Shown here piece after piece: positions 46,585-56,059 of a DNA stretch of 64,000 nucleotides. Position 1 is the first letter of the stretch; every line of letters begins with the position of its first letter. A program made the translations under genes and the position numbers. The DNA is taken from assembly GCF_000429485.1 (NCBI RefSeq), contig NZ_AUBY01000025.1:1-64000 (forward strand), given 5' to 3'. The notes beneath the pieces are model-generated. The model was not told where the DNA came from and ran no database searches. It was given only the letters and a program-made list of their open reading frames with translations. The stretch is from Aliagarivorans marinus DSM 23064. Lineage in GTDB: Bacteria; Pseudomonadota; Gammaproteobacteria; Enterobacterales; Celerinatantimonadaceae.

Positions 46585-47433
46585 ATGTTTGTCTCGGATG
46601 CTTTGGTTTATGCAGAGATGCATAAGACCGCGTGCAGTCATATAGGGAAGTTGTTGCGCCACTGTTTGCAGGGAGAGCAAATCGGTAAGCACAATCGTAT
46701 TCCCGCTGATCTTCAAAGCCGCTTTGTGTTGGGCTCGATTCGTAACCCTTGGGACTGGTATGTCTCGTTGTGGGGCTATGGCTGCGATGCCAAGGGCAGC
46801 GTGTATGCCCAAACCGGCCGTAAGCTGCATTGGCCCTACTATCGCCATCAACTGCCCAACGAAATGGGCCTGCCAGCCTTTAGCTGGGGCTACACCGCGC
46901 GGCAGGCGTGGCATGATTTGTCGATCCCGGTGGAGCGCTGGCGCGAGGTCTACAGCGACTCGCGTGATGTGGAGGCCTTTCGCCGCTGGCTGAAGTTAAT
47001 GTTCGACCCTGAGCGGGCCTTGGATGTGGGCGAGGGCTACGGTTTTAGCGCTCTGTCATCTGAGGCGGGCTTGATGTCCTACCGCTTCTTCAAGCTCTTT
47101 AGCAGCATCGACCAAAAGATGTATCAGTCGGGCGTTGATGCCAGTTTGCCGGGGCTCCAACAGCTTTGGGAGCAGCATGGCTTTGTGGATTTCTTTATTC
47201 GCCAAGAGCAGCTTAGCGACGACTTCTACCAAGCCTTGGACAAGGCTGAGGTGGAGCTGGATCAGCAGAAACAGCAACAGCTGGCTGAGATGGTCAACAC
47301 CAAAACCAATATCTCTTCGCGCAGCTCCGCCAGCGATTACTACGACGATGAGTCGGTAGCGCTGGTGGCCAAACGCGAGGCCTTTATTATCGACAAGTTT
47401 AACTATCAACCACCGGAGGGTTGTGCGCTGTGA
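46585..47433 (+). CDS. Sulfotransferase family protein
   Basis: A 282-residue protein with a loop YAEMHKTACSHIGKLL near residue 9-24 in place of the usual HIPKTAG, and the 3'-phosphate motif VLGSIRNPWDWYVSLW. The 5' loop keeps the Lys-Thr pair, so PAPS use is likely. Start ATG 46585 sits right after AAAAGGA; a TTG 18 bases before is the alternative. Its stop overlaps the start of the third sulfotransferase (TGATG). Confidence 0.8.
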   Translation: MFVSDALVYAEMHKTACSHIGKLLRHCLQGEQIGKHNRIPADLQSRFVLGSIRNPWDWYVSLWGYGCDAKGSVYAQTGRKLHWPYYRHQLPNEMGLPAFSWGYTARQAWHDLSIPVERWREVYSDSRDVEAFRRWLKLMFDPERALDVGEGYGFSALSSEAGLMSYRFFKLFSSIDQKMYQSGVDASLPGLQQLWEQHGFVDFFIRQEQLSDDFYQALDKAEVELDQQKQQQLAEMVNTKTNISSRSSASDYYDDESVALVAKREAFIIDKFNYQPPEGCAL

Positions 47434-48269
47434 TGAAGGGAACCCGCCTGCGCAAAGTCTCGCGAGAAGCGCTCGGCAATATTCTGCGAGAAGTGAAGAT
47501 TGGCTTAAAGCCGACCCCCAAGCCGGATAAGTGGCTGTTCCTGGTGGGCTGCTACAACTCAGGCACTACCTTGCTATCGGATCTCATGGGGCGCCACCCG
47601 CAGATGTCGGCGCTGCCCACCGAAGGGCACTTTATCACCGATCAGTTCCCCAAAGATTATGAGATGGGCGTGCCCCGCATGTGGGTCGATCGGGAAGATG
47701 TGTTTTGTTTGGATGAAAACGACGAGGGCCCGGATGTACTACGCATCAAGAAAGAGTGGGGCATGCGACTCGACCTTAGCAAGCCGGTGCTGGTAGAGAA
47801 ATCGCCGCCGAACACCGCCCGAATGCTGTGGCTGGCCAAGCACTTTGAGAACCCACATTTTGTCGGCATTGTGCGCGATGGCTACGCGGTGGCCGAGGGG
47901 ATCTCACGCAAGGGCGACCCGCAATCCATCGCCGAAGGCTGGCCCATCGAGAAGTCCGCCTGGCAGTGGGCGCGCAGCAACCAGCTGATGCTGGAGTACG
48001 CCGAGAAGCTGGATAAGTTCCTATTGGTCAAATATGAAGATCTGATGGAGAACCCGCAATACCATCTTGATCAGATCGCCGCGTTTGTTGGTCTTGATCC
48101 CTTCCCCACCCTTAGCGAAGGGGCTGAGTTTGCCATCCACGAGCGCAAGGAAGGCCTAAAGAACATGAATCAGCAAAGCGTCGATAAACTCTCTTCAGAG
48201 CAAATCGCTGTGGTTAATCAGGTCGCAGGGAGTATGTTAAAGCGCTTAGGGTATCCAATATTGGGCTAG
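47433..48269 (+). CDS. Sulfotransferase family protein (third)
   Basis: A 278-residue protein with KWLFLVGCYNSGTTLLSDLMG near residues 31-51, the 5' PAPS loop of the Sulfotransfer_1/3 type (GxxxSGTTLL), and FVGIVRDGYAVAEGISRK as the 3' site. The segment LVKYEDLMENPQYHLDQIAAFVG is the usual C-terminal family pattern. It starts at ATG 47433, overlapping the previous stop by one base, with GGAGGG upstream. Of the three sulfotransferases it belongs to a different subfamily from the one at 45738. Confidence 0.86.
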   Translation: MKGTRLRKVSREALGNILREVKIGLKPTPKPDKWLFLVGCYNSGTTLLSDLMGRHPQMSALPTEGHFITDQFPKDYEMGVPRMWVDREDVFCLDENDEGPDVLRIKKEWGMRLDLSKPVLVEKSPPNTARMLWLAKHFENPHFVGIVRDGYAVAEGISRKGDPQSIAEGWPIEKSAWQWARSNQLMLEYAEKLDKFLLVKYEDLMENPQYHLDQIAAFVGLDPFPTLSEGAEFAIHERKEGLKNMNQQSVDKLSSEQIAVVNQVAGSMLKRLGYPILG

Positions 48270-48496
48270 ATGCCTTACTGTGTTTAGTGAGAAGAGCTTG
48301 TCGGGAGTTGGGTTTTCTCGTCGCTATGGTAAAGCCGGCTGCAGTACAGCAAAACGACGCGTGTAACGTGGTTAACCAACTAGTGTAGCCAGACTGGCTT
48401 GGAGAGTACTTCAGATGTGCTGTCGAAGCGATGGTAATTGGCAGTTTTGTTCACTGAGTTAGGAGAATTATCATGGCAGAAGGTGCGTGAGTGGTG
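48270..48496. other. Intergenic region before the asparagine-synthase-like gene
   Basis: About 227 bases without a gene. It should contain the promoter of the following pair. No sigma-54 match: the closest, TGGCAGTTTTGTTCAC, lacks the GC of the -12 element. Confidence 0.35.
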
Positions 48497-50245
48497 ATGC
48501 GGATCTGTATAGTGAAAAGTGGCCCCCGGCCTGATGGTGAGGACTGGAAGCCATATGGAAAGCTTGTATCCAGCGCTCAAGTTTACGTCGCAGCAAAATA
48601 CTTCGCTGAGCTTGCTGATGGTCGTTGGATAGCGTTGAGTCAGTTACCTATTGATTGTGACTGTGAAGATCTGCTGAAGCAGTTTGCTGCCAAAGGGATT
48701 CAGTGTATTGAGGATCAGCTAGGTAATTATTGTGGTGTTTACAGTGAGCCTGATCGGGGGCTGACAGTATTTCGCGATGTTTGCAGTAGTTCAAAACTCT
48801 ATTATCAAGACTGTGGACGATATTCGCTGATCTCGAGCAACTGGCGAGATCCTCTTTTTACCTATGGGGGGCAAGTAAGTAAGCCGGGATTGGATGCCTG
48901 CTTATTGTATCGAGTACAGCCTTGTGAGCACACCCTACTCACCAATCTGTCCGGGCTTGCTGTTGATTCATGTCTATGTATTTGTCCCGAAGGAAAGTTC
49001 CAACAGCGCAGTCTAAATCGATATCAACCTCTGAGACGTCCCCACGCTTCCAGCTATAGTGACCAGCAGTTAAAAGACGAAATCAAACAGAATATTTTGC
49101 TCCAATATCAGCGGGCTTACACCCAACATAAAGAAGTCGCAGTGTTACTAAGTGGCGGGGTCGACTCATTTTTGCTTTGTGCTTTGGCTCAACAAGTGTT
49201 TGATAGAGTTTTAGCGTATACACCTTATTGGAAAGAGGGAAGTAATCCTGAGTTAGAGCGTGCTAAGCAGTTGGCTGCAGCCATTGGGGTTGAGCAGCGT
49301 TTAGTTGAATTTGATCCTGTATCTGTACCTGAAGTCTTGTCGCGCTTAGTCAATACAACAGGTGGAGCAGTGCGAAACTTTAGCTCGATAGTGCTAGATA
49401 CCTGTATTCAGCGGTTAGCTTCGGAGCATGGTTTGGTTGTCTACGGTGAGTATGCAGATACCCTGTTCGGTAGTAATACGATTCGGCGTTGTTTGATTGA
49501 TAGTCGCTATACACGGATTTTGAACTGGCTAATACCCAATGCTGTTACTCCGCTAATTCGTCGGATAGGAGGGAAGTTTCGAGTGGCTATGGATCTGCGA
49601 GAATCCTCGCCTTTGCAAAAAGGCCTTAATTTGTTCGCTTGCTCTGACTATCAGGGGTTTTCTGAGTTGCTCCAGCGCTTGGGGCTTGGCCACGGCGAGC
49701 CTACGAATGTTTTTGCCTGGTCTGAGCCTATGGATGAGCAAATGCAGTTCTATCGCTGCCAAGAGATGGCTTTGTCTCTTGATGTTTATCAACACATGGT
49801 TGAGATAGAGTCATCAGCCAGTCACTGGGGAGTAAAGGTACTAACTCCTTTCTCGAACCAAGAGATGCTGCAGCTTTCATCCAAGCTTAGTTATGTCCAG
49901 TACTTTGGGCGCTCAGAGCTATCTGTTTTCAAAAACTTTCGTCGTGATACCAGTTTGGAAGTAAAGCCATTACTGCGTGAGTTGGCCTGTGAGTTTTGTT
50001 CACCAAGCTTAATCTACGCCAGAAAGTACGGATTTAATGTTCCCTTCTCAAGGTGGCTGGCGGAGCCACTAGCCGAGTCAGTCGCTAAGCTTGTTGAACA
50101 AGGATGGCTCAGCGAGCGGGTATCATCCCCCTACTCAGAACACGATTGTGAACGGCTGTGGACCTTGTTATGTTTAAACATACAATTTCAGGCCATGGGA
50201 TGGCTCGGCGTCAATATAGAGAGTAATCGTGATACTAAAGGGTAA
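48497..50245 (+). CDS. Asparagine-synthase-like amidotransferase lacking the N-terminal Cys
   Basis: A 582-residue protein of the AsnB family. The PP-loop AVLLSGGVDSFLL near residues 213-225 binds ATP. The N-terminal part resembles a glutaminase fold (DQLGNYCGVYSEPDRGLTVFRD), but the protein begins MRICIVKSG, so Cys is at position 4 and not the position-2 nucleophile of true glutaminases. It may use ammonia or act as a ligase on another amine. XrtA loci often carry amidotransferases of this sort. The following deacetylase gene starts 17 bases inside its end. Start: ATG 48497, with GTG codons just before it as alternatives; no strong ribosome site. Confidence 0.8.
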   Translation: MRICIVKSGPRPDGEDWKPYGKLVSSAQVYVAAKYFAELADGRWIALSQLPIDCDCEDLLKQFAAKGIQCIEDQLGNYCGVYSEPDRGLTVFRDVCSSSKLYYQDCGRYSLISSNWRDPLFTYGGQVSKPGLDACLLYRVQPCEHTLLTNLSGLAVDSCLCICPEGKFQQRSLNRYQPLRRPHASSYSDQQLKDEIKQNILLQYQRAYTQHKEVAVLLSGGVDSFLLCALAQQVFDRVLAYTPYWKEGSNPELERAKQLAAAIGVEQRLVEFDPVSVPEVLSRLVNTTGGAVRNFSSIVLDTCIQRLASEHGLVVYGEYADTLFGSNTIRRCLIDSRYTRILNWLIPNAVTPLIRRIGGKFRVAMDLRESSPLQKGLNLFACSDYQGFSELLQRLGLGHGEPTNVFAWSEPMDEQMQFYRCQEMALSLDVYQHMVEIESSASHWGVKVLTPFSNQEMLQLSSKLSYVQYFGRSELSVFKNFRRDTSLEVKPLLRELACEFCSPSLIYARKYGFNVPFSRWLAEPLAESVAKLVEQGWLSERVSSPYSEHDCERLWTLLCLNIQFQAMGWLGVNIESNRDTKG

Positions 50246-51248
50246 AACTCTTTGGTTACATTGGGCGCAGAAGCTACCGATACATGGTTGGTTGGGGGAC
50301 TTCTGTCCGATTTTTGTGCTGCATAGAGTCGCCGGAGATAATGCGCCAGGCCAAGAGCATTTGCATCAACCGGAGTACTTAGAGTGGTGTCTCTCTTATT
50401 TGCAGTCAGAGGGGTATCAAGCGATCTCGCTAGATGAGTTACTCCATTGCCGCCGTAGTCAGCAAAAACTTCCAAAAAAGCCGGTGGTATTTACTGTCGA
50501 TGATGGGTTTGTTGACAATATAGTCGATTCGGGGGGGCTGTTCGCTAAGTACCAAGTGCCCCTTACCTGCTTTGTTATCTCTGGGTTTGTTGCAGAGGAG
50601 CTTTGGCCCTGGGATGATCAGTTGAAATACTTGTTTCAGCGGGCTGAATGCTTACCATCAGCGTTTAAGCTACCAGGAGGGGGGGTATTTGAAGTACTAC
50701 CAACATTGGATCACAAGGACCAGTTGCGAGCCCTACGTAATCGCTTGAAGCGAGTGGATCAGAGGGCCATTTACCCATGGCTGGAGCATCAATATATGTT
50801 GCTTGGAATACCCTACCCGAAACAGCCTCCAGCTGGTTATCGCCCTGCTAAACTGAGCCAGCTTGAGTTGTTTATCCAACAAGGACACACGGTGTGTGCT
50901 CATACCCATTCGCATAGGATTTTAAGTCAACTCGAGGCCGTTGAGGCTAAGTGGGAAGTTCAGCACTCTTATACATGGTTAACAGCACACCTTAGCAAGA
51001 TAGGACGTACTTTTGCTTACCCGACAGGGCGGGGCGGGGATTTCAATTTTGAGCATCAACAACTGATCGAGTCTTTAGGTTTTACTGGTGCTGTCTCAAC
51101 TGAGGCGCGAACTCATTGCTTGGGTGATTCTCTTTATGCACTCCCTCGCTTACCTCTTCCTGAGGAGCCTTATCAATTTATCCAATACCTGAGTTATATC
51201 GAAGTATTCAAACAGCGGATCCGCAGCGGTTTTCTATCCTTTGGCTAG
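50229..51248 (+). CDS. Polysaccharide deacetylase family protein
   Basis: A NodB-like deacetylase of 339 residues starting with GTG at 50229, inside the end of the preceding gene. The motif VVFTVDDGFVDNIVD near residues 86-100 holds the catalytic Asp pair. CAHTHSHRIL near residue 225 gives the metal His residues, and FAYPTGRGGDF the third motif. No signal peptide is clear. Probably acts on amino sugars of the polymer or its lipid-linked unit. The 3' end overlaps the convergent fusion gene by 15 bases. Confidence 0.87.
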   Translation: MILKGKTLWLHWAQKLPIHGWLGDFCPIFVLHRVAGDNAPGQEHLHQPEYLEWCLSYLQSEGYQAISLDELLHCRRSQQKLPKKPVVFTVDDGFVDNIVDSGGLFAKYQVPLTCFVISGFVAEELWPWDDQLKYLFQRAECLPSAFKLPGGGVFEVLPTLDHKDQLRALRNRLKRVDQRAIYPWLEHQYMLLGIPYPKQPPAGYRPAKLSQLELFIQQGHTVCAHTHSHRILSQLEAVEAKWEVQHSYTWLTAHLSKIGRTFAYPTGRGGDFNFEHQQLIESLGFTGAVSTEARTHCLGDSLYALPRLPLPEEPYQFIQYLSYIEVFKQRIRSGFLSFG

Positions 51249-53498
51249 AGTGAAGCGCTGATTGAGTTTTCTAGCTAAACCCACAAAAATTCGCCGAGTT
51301 AACGTTATTAGAGCTCGAAATAATTCTCTAGTGGCTGGCCATGGATCATCGTGAGAATAGATAGCCCAAACAACAGGGCCAGACAATATCTGCCGATAAA
51401 CACTTAACACTGAGCTAATGGCTTCCCGATCTTCGATACGCGCAGTGAAATCGCTCATGGTATGCAGAAAATAGTATCCCAACCTCTGTTTCGGTAGCTT
51501 TGCGTAGCAGTGCCCTGTGAGGACTTGGTATCCGCTAAATAGATTGTTCACCCCGCACGCTGAATCAAACCAGTTACACATCCCAAGCCGAGGGTTCGTT
51601 TCGATGTAGCAGTAGCGATCCCGCTCGGCATCATACTTAAACTCCCACATGCCCGGTCCCACATAGCCCAGTGCCTTGCCAAGTTCTGCCACCTGGCGTT
51701 TCACTTCGGCATTGTCGTTGCTGTAGGCGGAGGAGGTGACGCCAAAATGGGAGGGGGAGGTGCCAAGGCGCTGGAAGGTGAAGGCCGAGATCATCTCATG
51801 CTGCTCATCGAAGGTAGCATTACAAACCCACAGGGCATCATCACCACCGGGGATCACCTCTTGCGCGATAAAGTGATCGAACTGGCCGCTAAAGCGTTGA
51901 TAGAACTGTTCCAACTCGGCCTTATTGGTTGCGATATAATTTTTGGCACCGAGCAAGGCGTAGTCGGGATAGTTGCGTGGCTTAATGATGATCGGCAGCG
52001 GTAGCGCATCAAACGGACGCTCACCGAGCGGCTCTGCCACCGACTCGGGCAGGGTGACCGAGGTGGGGGCGAGCAGCTGAAGCTCTTGGCTCTTGTCGTT
52101 GAGCTGTTCGATAAGCTCGGAGCCGGGCACCAGGCAAAGCACATTGCTGGGCAGTTGCTCGCGGTAATTCTGCAAGAAATTCGCGGCCCGATCGGAGCAG
52201 GCAAAGATTGGCAGCGGGGTGCGATAGTCGGTGGCGAGCTTACGCAATAGCTCCAGTAGCTGAGTCTCCCACTCCGGGCTGAATGACAGGTAGTGCTTCT
52301 CTGCCGGATGGCGGCTAGCGGCACCGGTGTCTTTGGGGGAGGGGAAGACGCACAGGCTGCCAATACGAGCCTGATGCAGCGATTTAATCGCGCCGAGGCC
52401 ATTCAGTCCATTGGCCAGTACGATTGCGTAACGTTGGTAGTGGCTGTGATCCTGAATATGTTGTTGATGCTGACGGCGCAGCCACAGCCGCAACAGGTAC
52501 TCGCGAAGTAGCCCTTGTCCCTGCTGGCTACAGAGCCTGCCGCTTAGGTAGCGTTGGTGGGTACTCACTCGCTGTTTGTACTCTTCCAGCCCTCGCAGAA
52601 AGTTAACTGAGCAAAGCCCCTGTTGCTGGTAGTGCTCCAGCATGGCCAGTAGCAACATGATGCCAATCCCAAAACGACTAAAGCGGTTATCGAAGCCGGT
52701 GAGATAGTGCAGCAGTTCCCCATTGTGAAAGAAGCCCACATGGATGGCGGCGATCTCGCCGTCGATGCACAGATAGGAGCACTCCAGTGATTCCTCTAGC
52801 TGTTGGAACAACGCGCGAACCTCTGTGCGGGAGCCCGCTTGGTTTAGTTTGTTCTCGCCATAGCGCTGCTGATTGAGTTGTAGGGCACGCTCTAGTGCAT
52901 CCTCAGTCAGCGGCTGCTGCAGCTTTATCTCTAACTGGTGGCTTTGTTCTAACTGTTTTCTACGGGTGCGGGCATTGCGTTTGAGCTTGGAGGAGAGCTT
53001 GAGCTTGTCGAAGGCGCAGTGCAGGGTGGGGTAGTCGGGAAGTGCGTGGCCGCGATAGTCCTCGGGTTGATGGTTGAGGATCTGCTCGAGTGCGGATCCG
53101 GGTAACAGCAAGTCGATGGCCAAGGTTTGTGGCAGTTTGCTGGCGCGAAAATAGTCCCAGAATCTTGCAGAAAACGCCGCGATATCGATAGAGGGATCCA
53201 GCAGACACTCGTGGTAATCGGAGAACAACTGACACAGATGCTGCAAGCTGGGGAAGCGAAACTTCCTGCTTAATATCCGCTCTTGTAACGGCAAGGCAAA
53301 TACCAAATCTTGCCCGTGGTAGCCGCAAATAATCCGTGGAGCTGGGCTGCTATGGAACTGATGCCGGCACCAGGCATAGCTGATAAAGATGCTGCCACGG
53401 CTGCGCTGTTGCAACATCTCCCAGTCTCCCTGCAAGGCCTCAAAGGCGGCAGCGTCGCTGATCAGCTTGAAGTGTAAACTAGGCGTGTGAGAGTCCAT
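51234..53498 (-). CDS. GNAT (FemAB-like) / ATP-grasp fusion protein
   Basis: A 754-residue two-domain protein. Residues up to about 340 form a FemAB/BioF2-type GNAT domain with LKRNARTRRKQLEQ, ERALQLNQQRYGENKLN and EIAAIHVGFFHNGELLHYLTG. The rest is an ATP-grasp ligase: an N-terminal subdomain (YAIVLANGLNGLGAIKSLHQ), PIIIKPRNYPDYALLG for ATP, and WEFKYDAERDRYCYIETNPR with the metal-binding Glu and Asn. I take ATG 53498, which overlaps the upstream deacetylase by 20 bases. Such a fusion would couple acyl or aminoacyl transfer to ATP-driven ligation; the substrate is unknown. Confidence 0.83.
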   Translation of the reverse strand: MDSHTPSLHFKLISDAAAFEALQGDWEMLQQRSRGSIFISYAWCRHQFHSSPAPRIICGYHGQDLVFALPLQERILSRKFRFPSLQHLCQLFSDYHECLLDPSIDIAAFSARFWDYFRASKLPQTLAIDLLLPGSALEQILNHQPEDYRGHALPDYPTLHCAFDKLKLSSKLKRNARTRRKQLEQSHQLEIKLQQPLTEDALERALQLNQQRYGENKLNQAGSRTEVRALFQQLEESLECSYLCIDGEIAAIHVGFFHNGELLHYLTGFDNRFSRFGIGIMLLLAMLEHYQQQGLCSVNFLRGLEEYKQRVSTHQRYLSGRLCSQQGQGLLREYLLRLWLRRQHQQHIQDHSHYQRYAIVLANGLNGLGAIKSLHQARIGSLCVFPSPKDTGAASRHPAEKHYLSFSPEWETQLLELLRKLATDYRTPLPIFACSDRAANFLQNYREQLPSNVLCLVPGSELIEQLNDKSQELQLLAPTSVTLPESVAEPLGERPFDALPLPIIIKPRNYPDYALLGAKNYIATNKAELEQFYQRFSGQFDHFIAQEVIPGGDDALWVCNATFDEQHEMISAFTFQRLGTSPSHFGVTSSAYSNDNAEVKRQVAELGKALGYVGPGMWEFKYDAERDRYCYIETNPRLGMCNWFDSACGVNNLFSGYQVLTGHCYAKLPKQRLGYYFLHTMSDFTARIEDREAISSVLSVYRQILSGPVVWAIYSHDDPWPATRELFRALITLTRRIFVGLARKLNQRFTLAKG

Positions 53499-54369
53499 TT
53501 GCCACCTGCTGCCAACTACTGAGGGTGGGGTATTGCTGATTGAGGTAGATCTCACTCATGCTCAGCCATTGGCGACTGCCACAAAGCCGTTGTAGCTTGC
53601 TCAGGGCACTGCCTTGATTGACATGGTGACGGAACGAGGACTTGGCGTTGCTCTTAATCCGTGGTTGCTTGGGGTCAAATTCCCAAGGGTGGGTATAGAA
53701 ATTGATCGGGCCCAATTGGTTGTCTGCGCGGCGCTGCAGTGCCATAAACAGCCAGTATGGCAATAGGCGGAAGTAGCCGCCTCCGCCGATGGGAATGCTG
53801 CGGCTACCCAGTTGAGTGGTCGTCACTGGGATCTCCAGCAGGCCATTTTCTAGATAATACGGATGGCGGGGAGCCAAGGGCACGCCATACAGGTCGTGGT
53901 TGATTGGGTAGCTGCTGGAACTGTAACGGTATCCGGCCGCGAGGATCTCATCGTGCGCCCACTCATTGTCTGCTGATATCGAAAAGCAGGGCGCGCGAAA
54001 GCCGACTACAGGCTGAGCGGTCAGGTCTTCCAGACGTGCCTTGGCACTGCGAATATCGTCGCTAAACTGTTGGCGGTTTTGCTTGGACAGGTGCTGGTGC
54101 ATGTAACCATGGCTACCCAGTTCATGGCCTTGAGCCAAGATATCTTTGATGACTTGCGGGTGATGCTCGGCAATCCATCCCAGCGTGAAAAAGGTGGCTT
54201 TGGTGGCCGTGACGTCGAACACTTCCAAGATTGAGTCAATCTGCCCGCGTAAACGGCTTTCAAACGCCTGCCATTGCGAGGGGCGCACGTCATTGCTAAA
54301 GGCTTCGACCTGAAAGTACTCCTCCACGTCTACAGTCATCGCTGCTTTATCGGAATGTTGGCCAGCCAT
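53479..54369 (-). CDS. XrtA-locus polysaccharide deacetylase (DUF3473 type)
   Basis: A 296-residue NodB-fold protein of the PEP-CTERM-locus group. The start MAGQHSDKAAMTVDVEEYFQ places the catalytic Asp pair in TVDVEEYF, and SHGYMHQHLS gives the His motif. GFRAPCFSIS and PINFYTHPWEFDP are characteristic, the latter marking the DUF3473 tail. It lies in an unbroken minus-strand run: sugar transferase, this gene, then the fusion gene. Confidence 0.92.
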   Translation of the reverse strand: MAGQHSDKAAMTVDVEEYFQVEAFSNDVRPSQWQAFESRLRGQIDSILEVFDVTATKATFFTLGWIAEHHPQVIKDILAQGHELGSHGYMHQHLSKQNRQQFSDDIRSAKARLEDLTAQPVVGFRAPCFSISADNEWAHDEILAAGYRYSSSSYPINHDLYGVPLAPRHPYYLENGLLEIPVTTTQLGSRSIPIGGGGYFRLLPYWLFMALQRRADNQLGPINFYTHPWEFDPKQPRIKSNAKSSFRHHVNQGSALSKLQRLCGSRQWLSMSEIYLNQQYPTLSSWQQVANGLSHA

Positions 54370-54413
54370 TAGCGACCACTCCCGTTGGTGACCTGTGTCT
54401 GCATCTGAGTTAC

Positions 54414-55814
54414 TTAACGTCCTTTACCGAAGAGTACGATCTCAGCGGTTCTCACCAGGATCAGTAGATCCAGTAAGAAGCTGCGGTGTTTGATGTAGTA
54501 AAGGTCGAACTTCAGCTTCTCCAGCGAGTCCGCTTCACTGCTGCCATAGGGGTATTTTAGCTGGGCCCAGCCGGTGAGCCCGGGCTTCACGTTGTGGCGT
54601 TGGTTGTAGTATGGAATGTTCAGCACCAGCTCTTTGACAAAGGCAGGGCGCTCGGGCCGCGGACCGACAAAGCCCATATCGCCGCGAAATACATTGTATA
54701 GCTGAGGCAGCTCGTCGATTCGATACTTACGAATGAAGTTACCCACCTTGGTTACCCGAGGGTCTTCTTTTTGCGCCCACTTGGCACCATCCCGCTCTGC
54801 GTCAGTACGCATACTACGGAATTTGTAGATGTTGAATGGGCGCCCGTTCAGTCCGATCCGTTCCTGAGAGTAAAGCACCGGGGCTTTGAGCCCTTCTTCC
54901 AGCTTGATGAAGATAATGGTGAGCAGCATCATCGGCCAGGTGAGCAGTGACACCACCATTGCGAGCACGGTATTGAAGATCCAATCCAGCGAGCTGCGCA
55001 GATAGTTAGTGGACTGGAAGCCGTTGCTGTAGATAACCCACGATGGATAGATAAGGTTAACTGCAATCTGCCCCGACTCGCGCTCGATAAAGTCGATGAT
55101 GTCGGTGATCTCGATGCCGCGCAGTTTACATAGGAACAAACTGTCTACTGGGAGGTTAGTGCGTCGCTCGTCGGCGGCGATCACGATCTCTTCAATCCCA
55201 TTGGTGAGCACGTAGGCCTCGATGGGTTGATCGAGTTCGATCAGGGTTTCGCTTTTGATGCCTTCTGCTGAGTCTCCGGGCATTTTAACAAAACCAACCA
55301 GCTCGAAGCTGACTCGGTCTGCCTTACGGCGCATCCGCCGTTCAATAATGCTGGCGCGCTCACCGGCTCCCAGCACTAACACCCGCTTGCGGCCTAAATG
55401 TTCGTACTGCATCTTGAGCGCGAAGAAGCGAGTAAAGGTGAGGCCGATCATTGCACCCGCATACAAGAATTCGCGGAAGTTACCATCGACTACAGTCAGC
55501 GGAGAAATAACGTAAATAACTGAAGATACAAAATATCCCAACGCAACGCTGACCACTAATCGGCGAATTACACCGCGGAAAGTTTCGCGAATTTTTTGGT
55601 TATATAAACCTACTGCTAATATGGATAATTGAATAGGGAGTACGAAACAAAACAGCTGAATAATAAAGTTGCTGTTGAAATACTCAGGGGTAGCTGTACC
55701 GGAAAGTCGCAGCACTTCCATGGCAATCATCATGATGCCGGTAAGTACTAAAAACTCGGTAACGACGATAGCCCGGCTACCCGGATCCAGATTATGAAAC
55801 TTTGTTCCTGCCAC
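54414..55814 (-). CDS. XrtA-system priming sugar transferase (WcaJ/WbaP type)
   Basis: A 466-residue polyisoprenyl-phosphate sugar-1-phosphate transferase. Four or so N-terminal helices, a Rossmann-like CoA-binding domain (VLVLGAGERASIIERRM near residue 145), one more helix, then the catalytic domain: SQERIGLNGRPFNIYKFRSM, YRIDELPQLYNVFRGDMG, GPRPERPAFV and KPGLTGWAQ. It attaches the first sugar to undecaprenyl phosphate at the inner membrane. It is the first gene of the minus-strand run and diverges from the export genes across 245 bases. Confidence 0.94.
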   Translation of the reverse strand: MAGTKFHNLDPGSRAIVVTEFLVLTGIMMIAMEVLRLSGTATPEYFNSNFIIQLFCFVLPIQLSILAVGLYNQKIRETFRGVIRRLVVSVALGYFVSSVIYVISPLTVVDGNFREFLYAGAMIGLTFTRFFALKMQYEHLGRKRVLVLGAGERASIIERRMRRKADRVSFELVGFVKMPGDSAEGIKSETLIELDQPIEAYVLTNGIEEIVIAADERRTNLPVDSLFLCKLRGIEITDIIDFIERESGQIAVNLIYPSWVIYSNGFQSTNYLRSSLDWIFNTVLAMVVSLLTWPMMLLTIIFIKLEEGLKAPVLYSQERIGLNGRPFNIYKFRSMRTDAERDGAKWAQKEDPRVTKVGNFIRKYRIDELPQLYNVFRGDMGFVGPRPERPAFVKELVLNIPYYNQRHNVKPGLTGWAQLKYPYGSSEADSLEKLKFDLYYIKHRSFLLDLLILVRTAEIVLFGKGR

Positions 55815-56059
55815 GCTTCTTCCTTGAAACCAACTGGAGTCTGTAATAAGTCTTTAATTAATAAAGATTAACTTGGCCGTATAAAGTTAGCCAATTGTGA
55901 AGGTTCATGCAATCTATAAACAGCATGTTGAACTAAGCACCCGAGAGTTTCAACAACACTTACTAAAATGTTTTACTTTTAAACGGATTGCACACTATCA
56001 TGAACGTATAGAACTGTGTAACAACTAACTAAGTTCTTGAATCAGAAGCGTAATGGAAT
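55815..56059. promoter_or_regulatory. Divergent promoter region of the XrtA core
   Basis: About 245 AT-rich bases between the priming transferase (minus) and the export gene (plus). It should carry promoters for both arms. I found no sigma-54 match (TGGC-N7-TTGC) on either strand, so control here likely uses another sigma factor. Confidence 0.5.
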
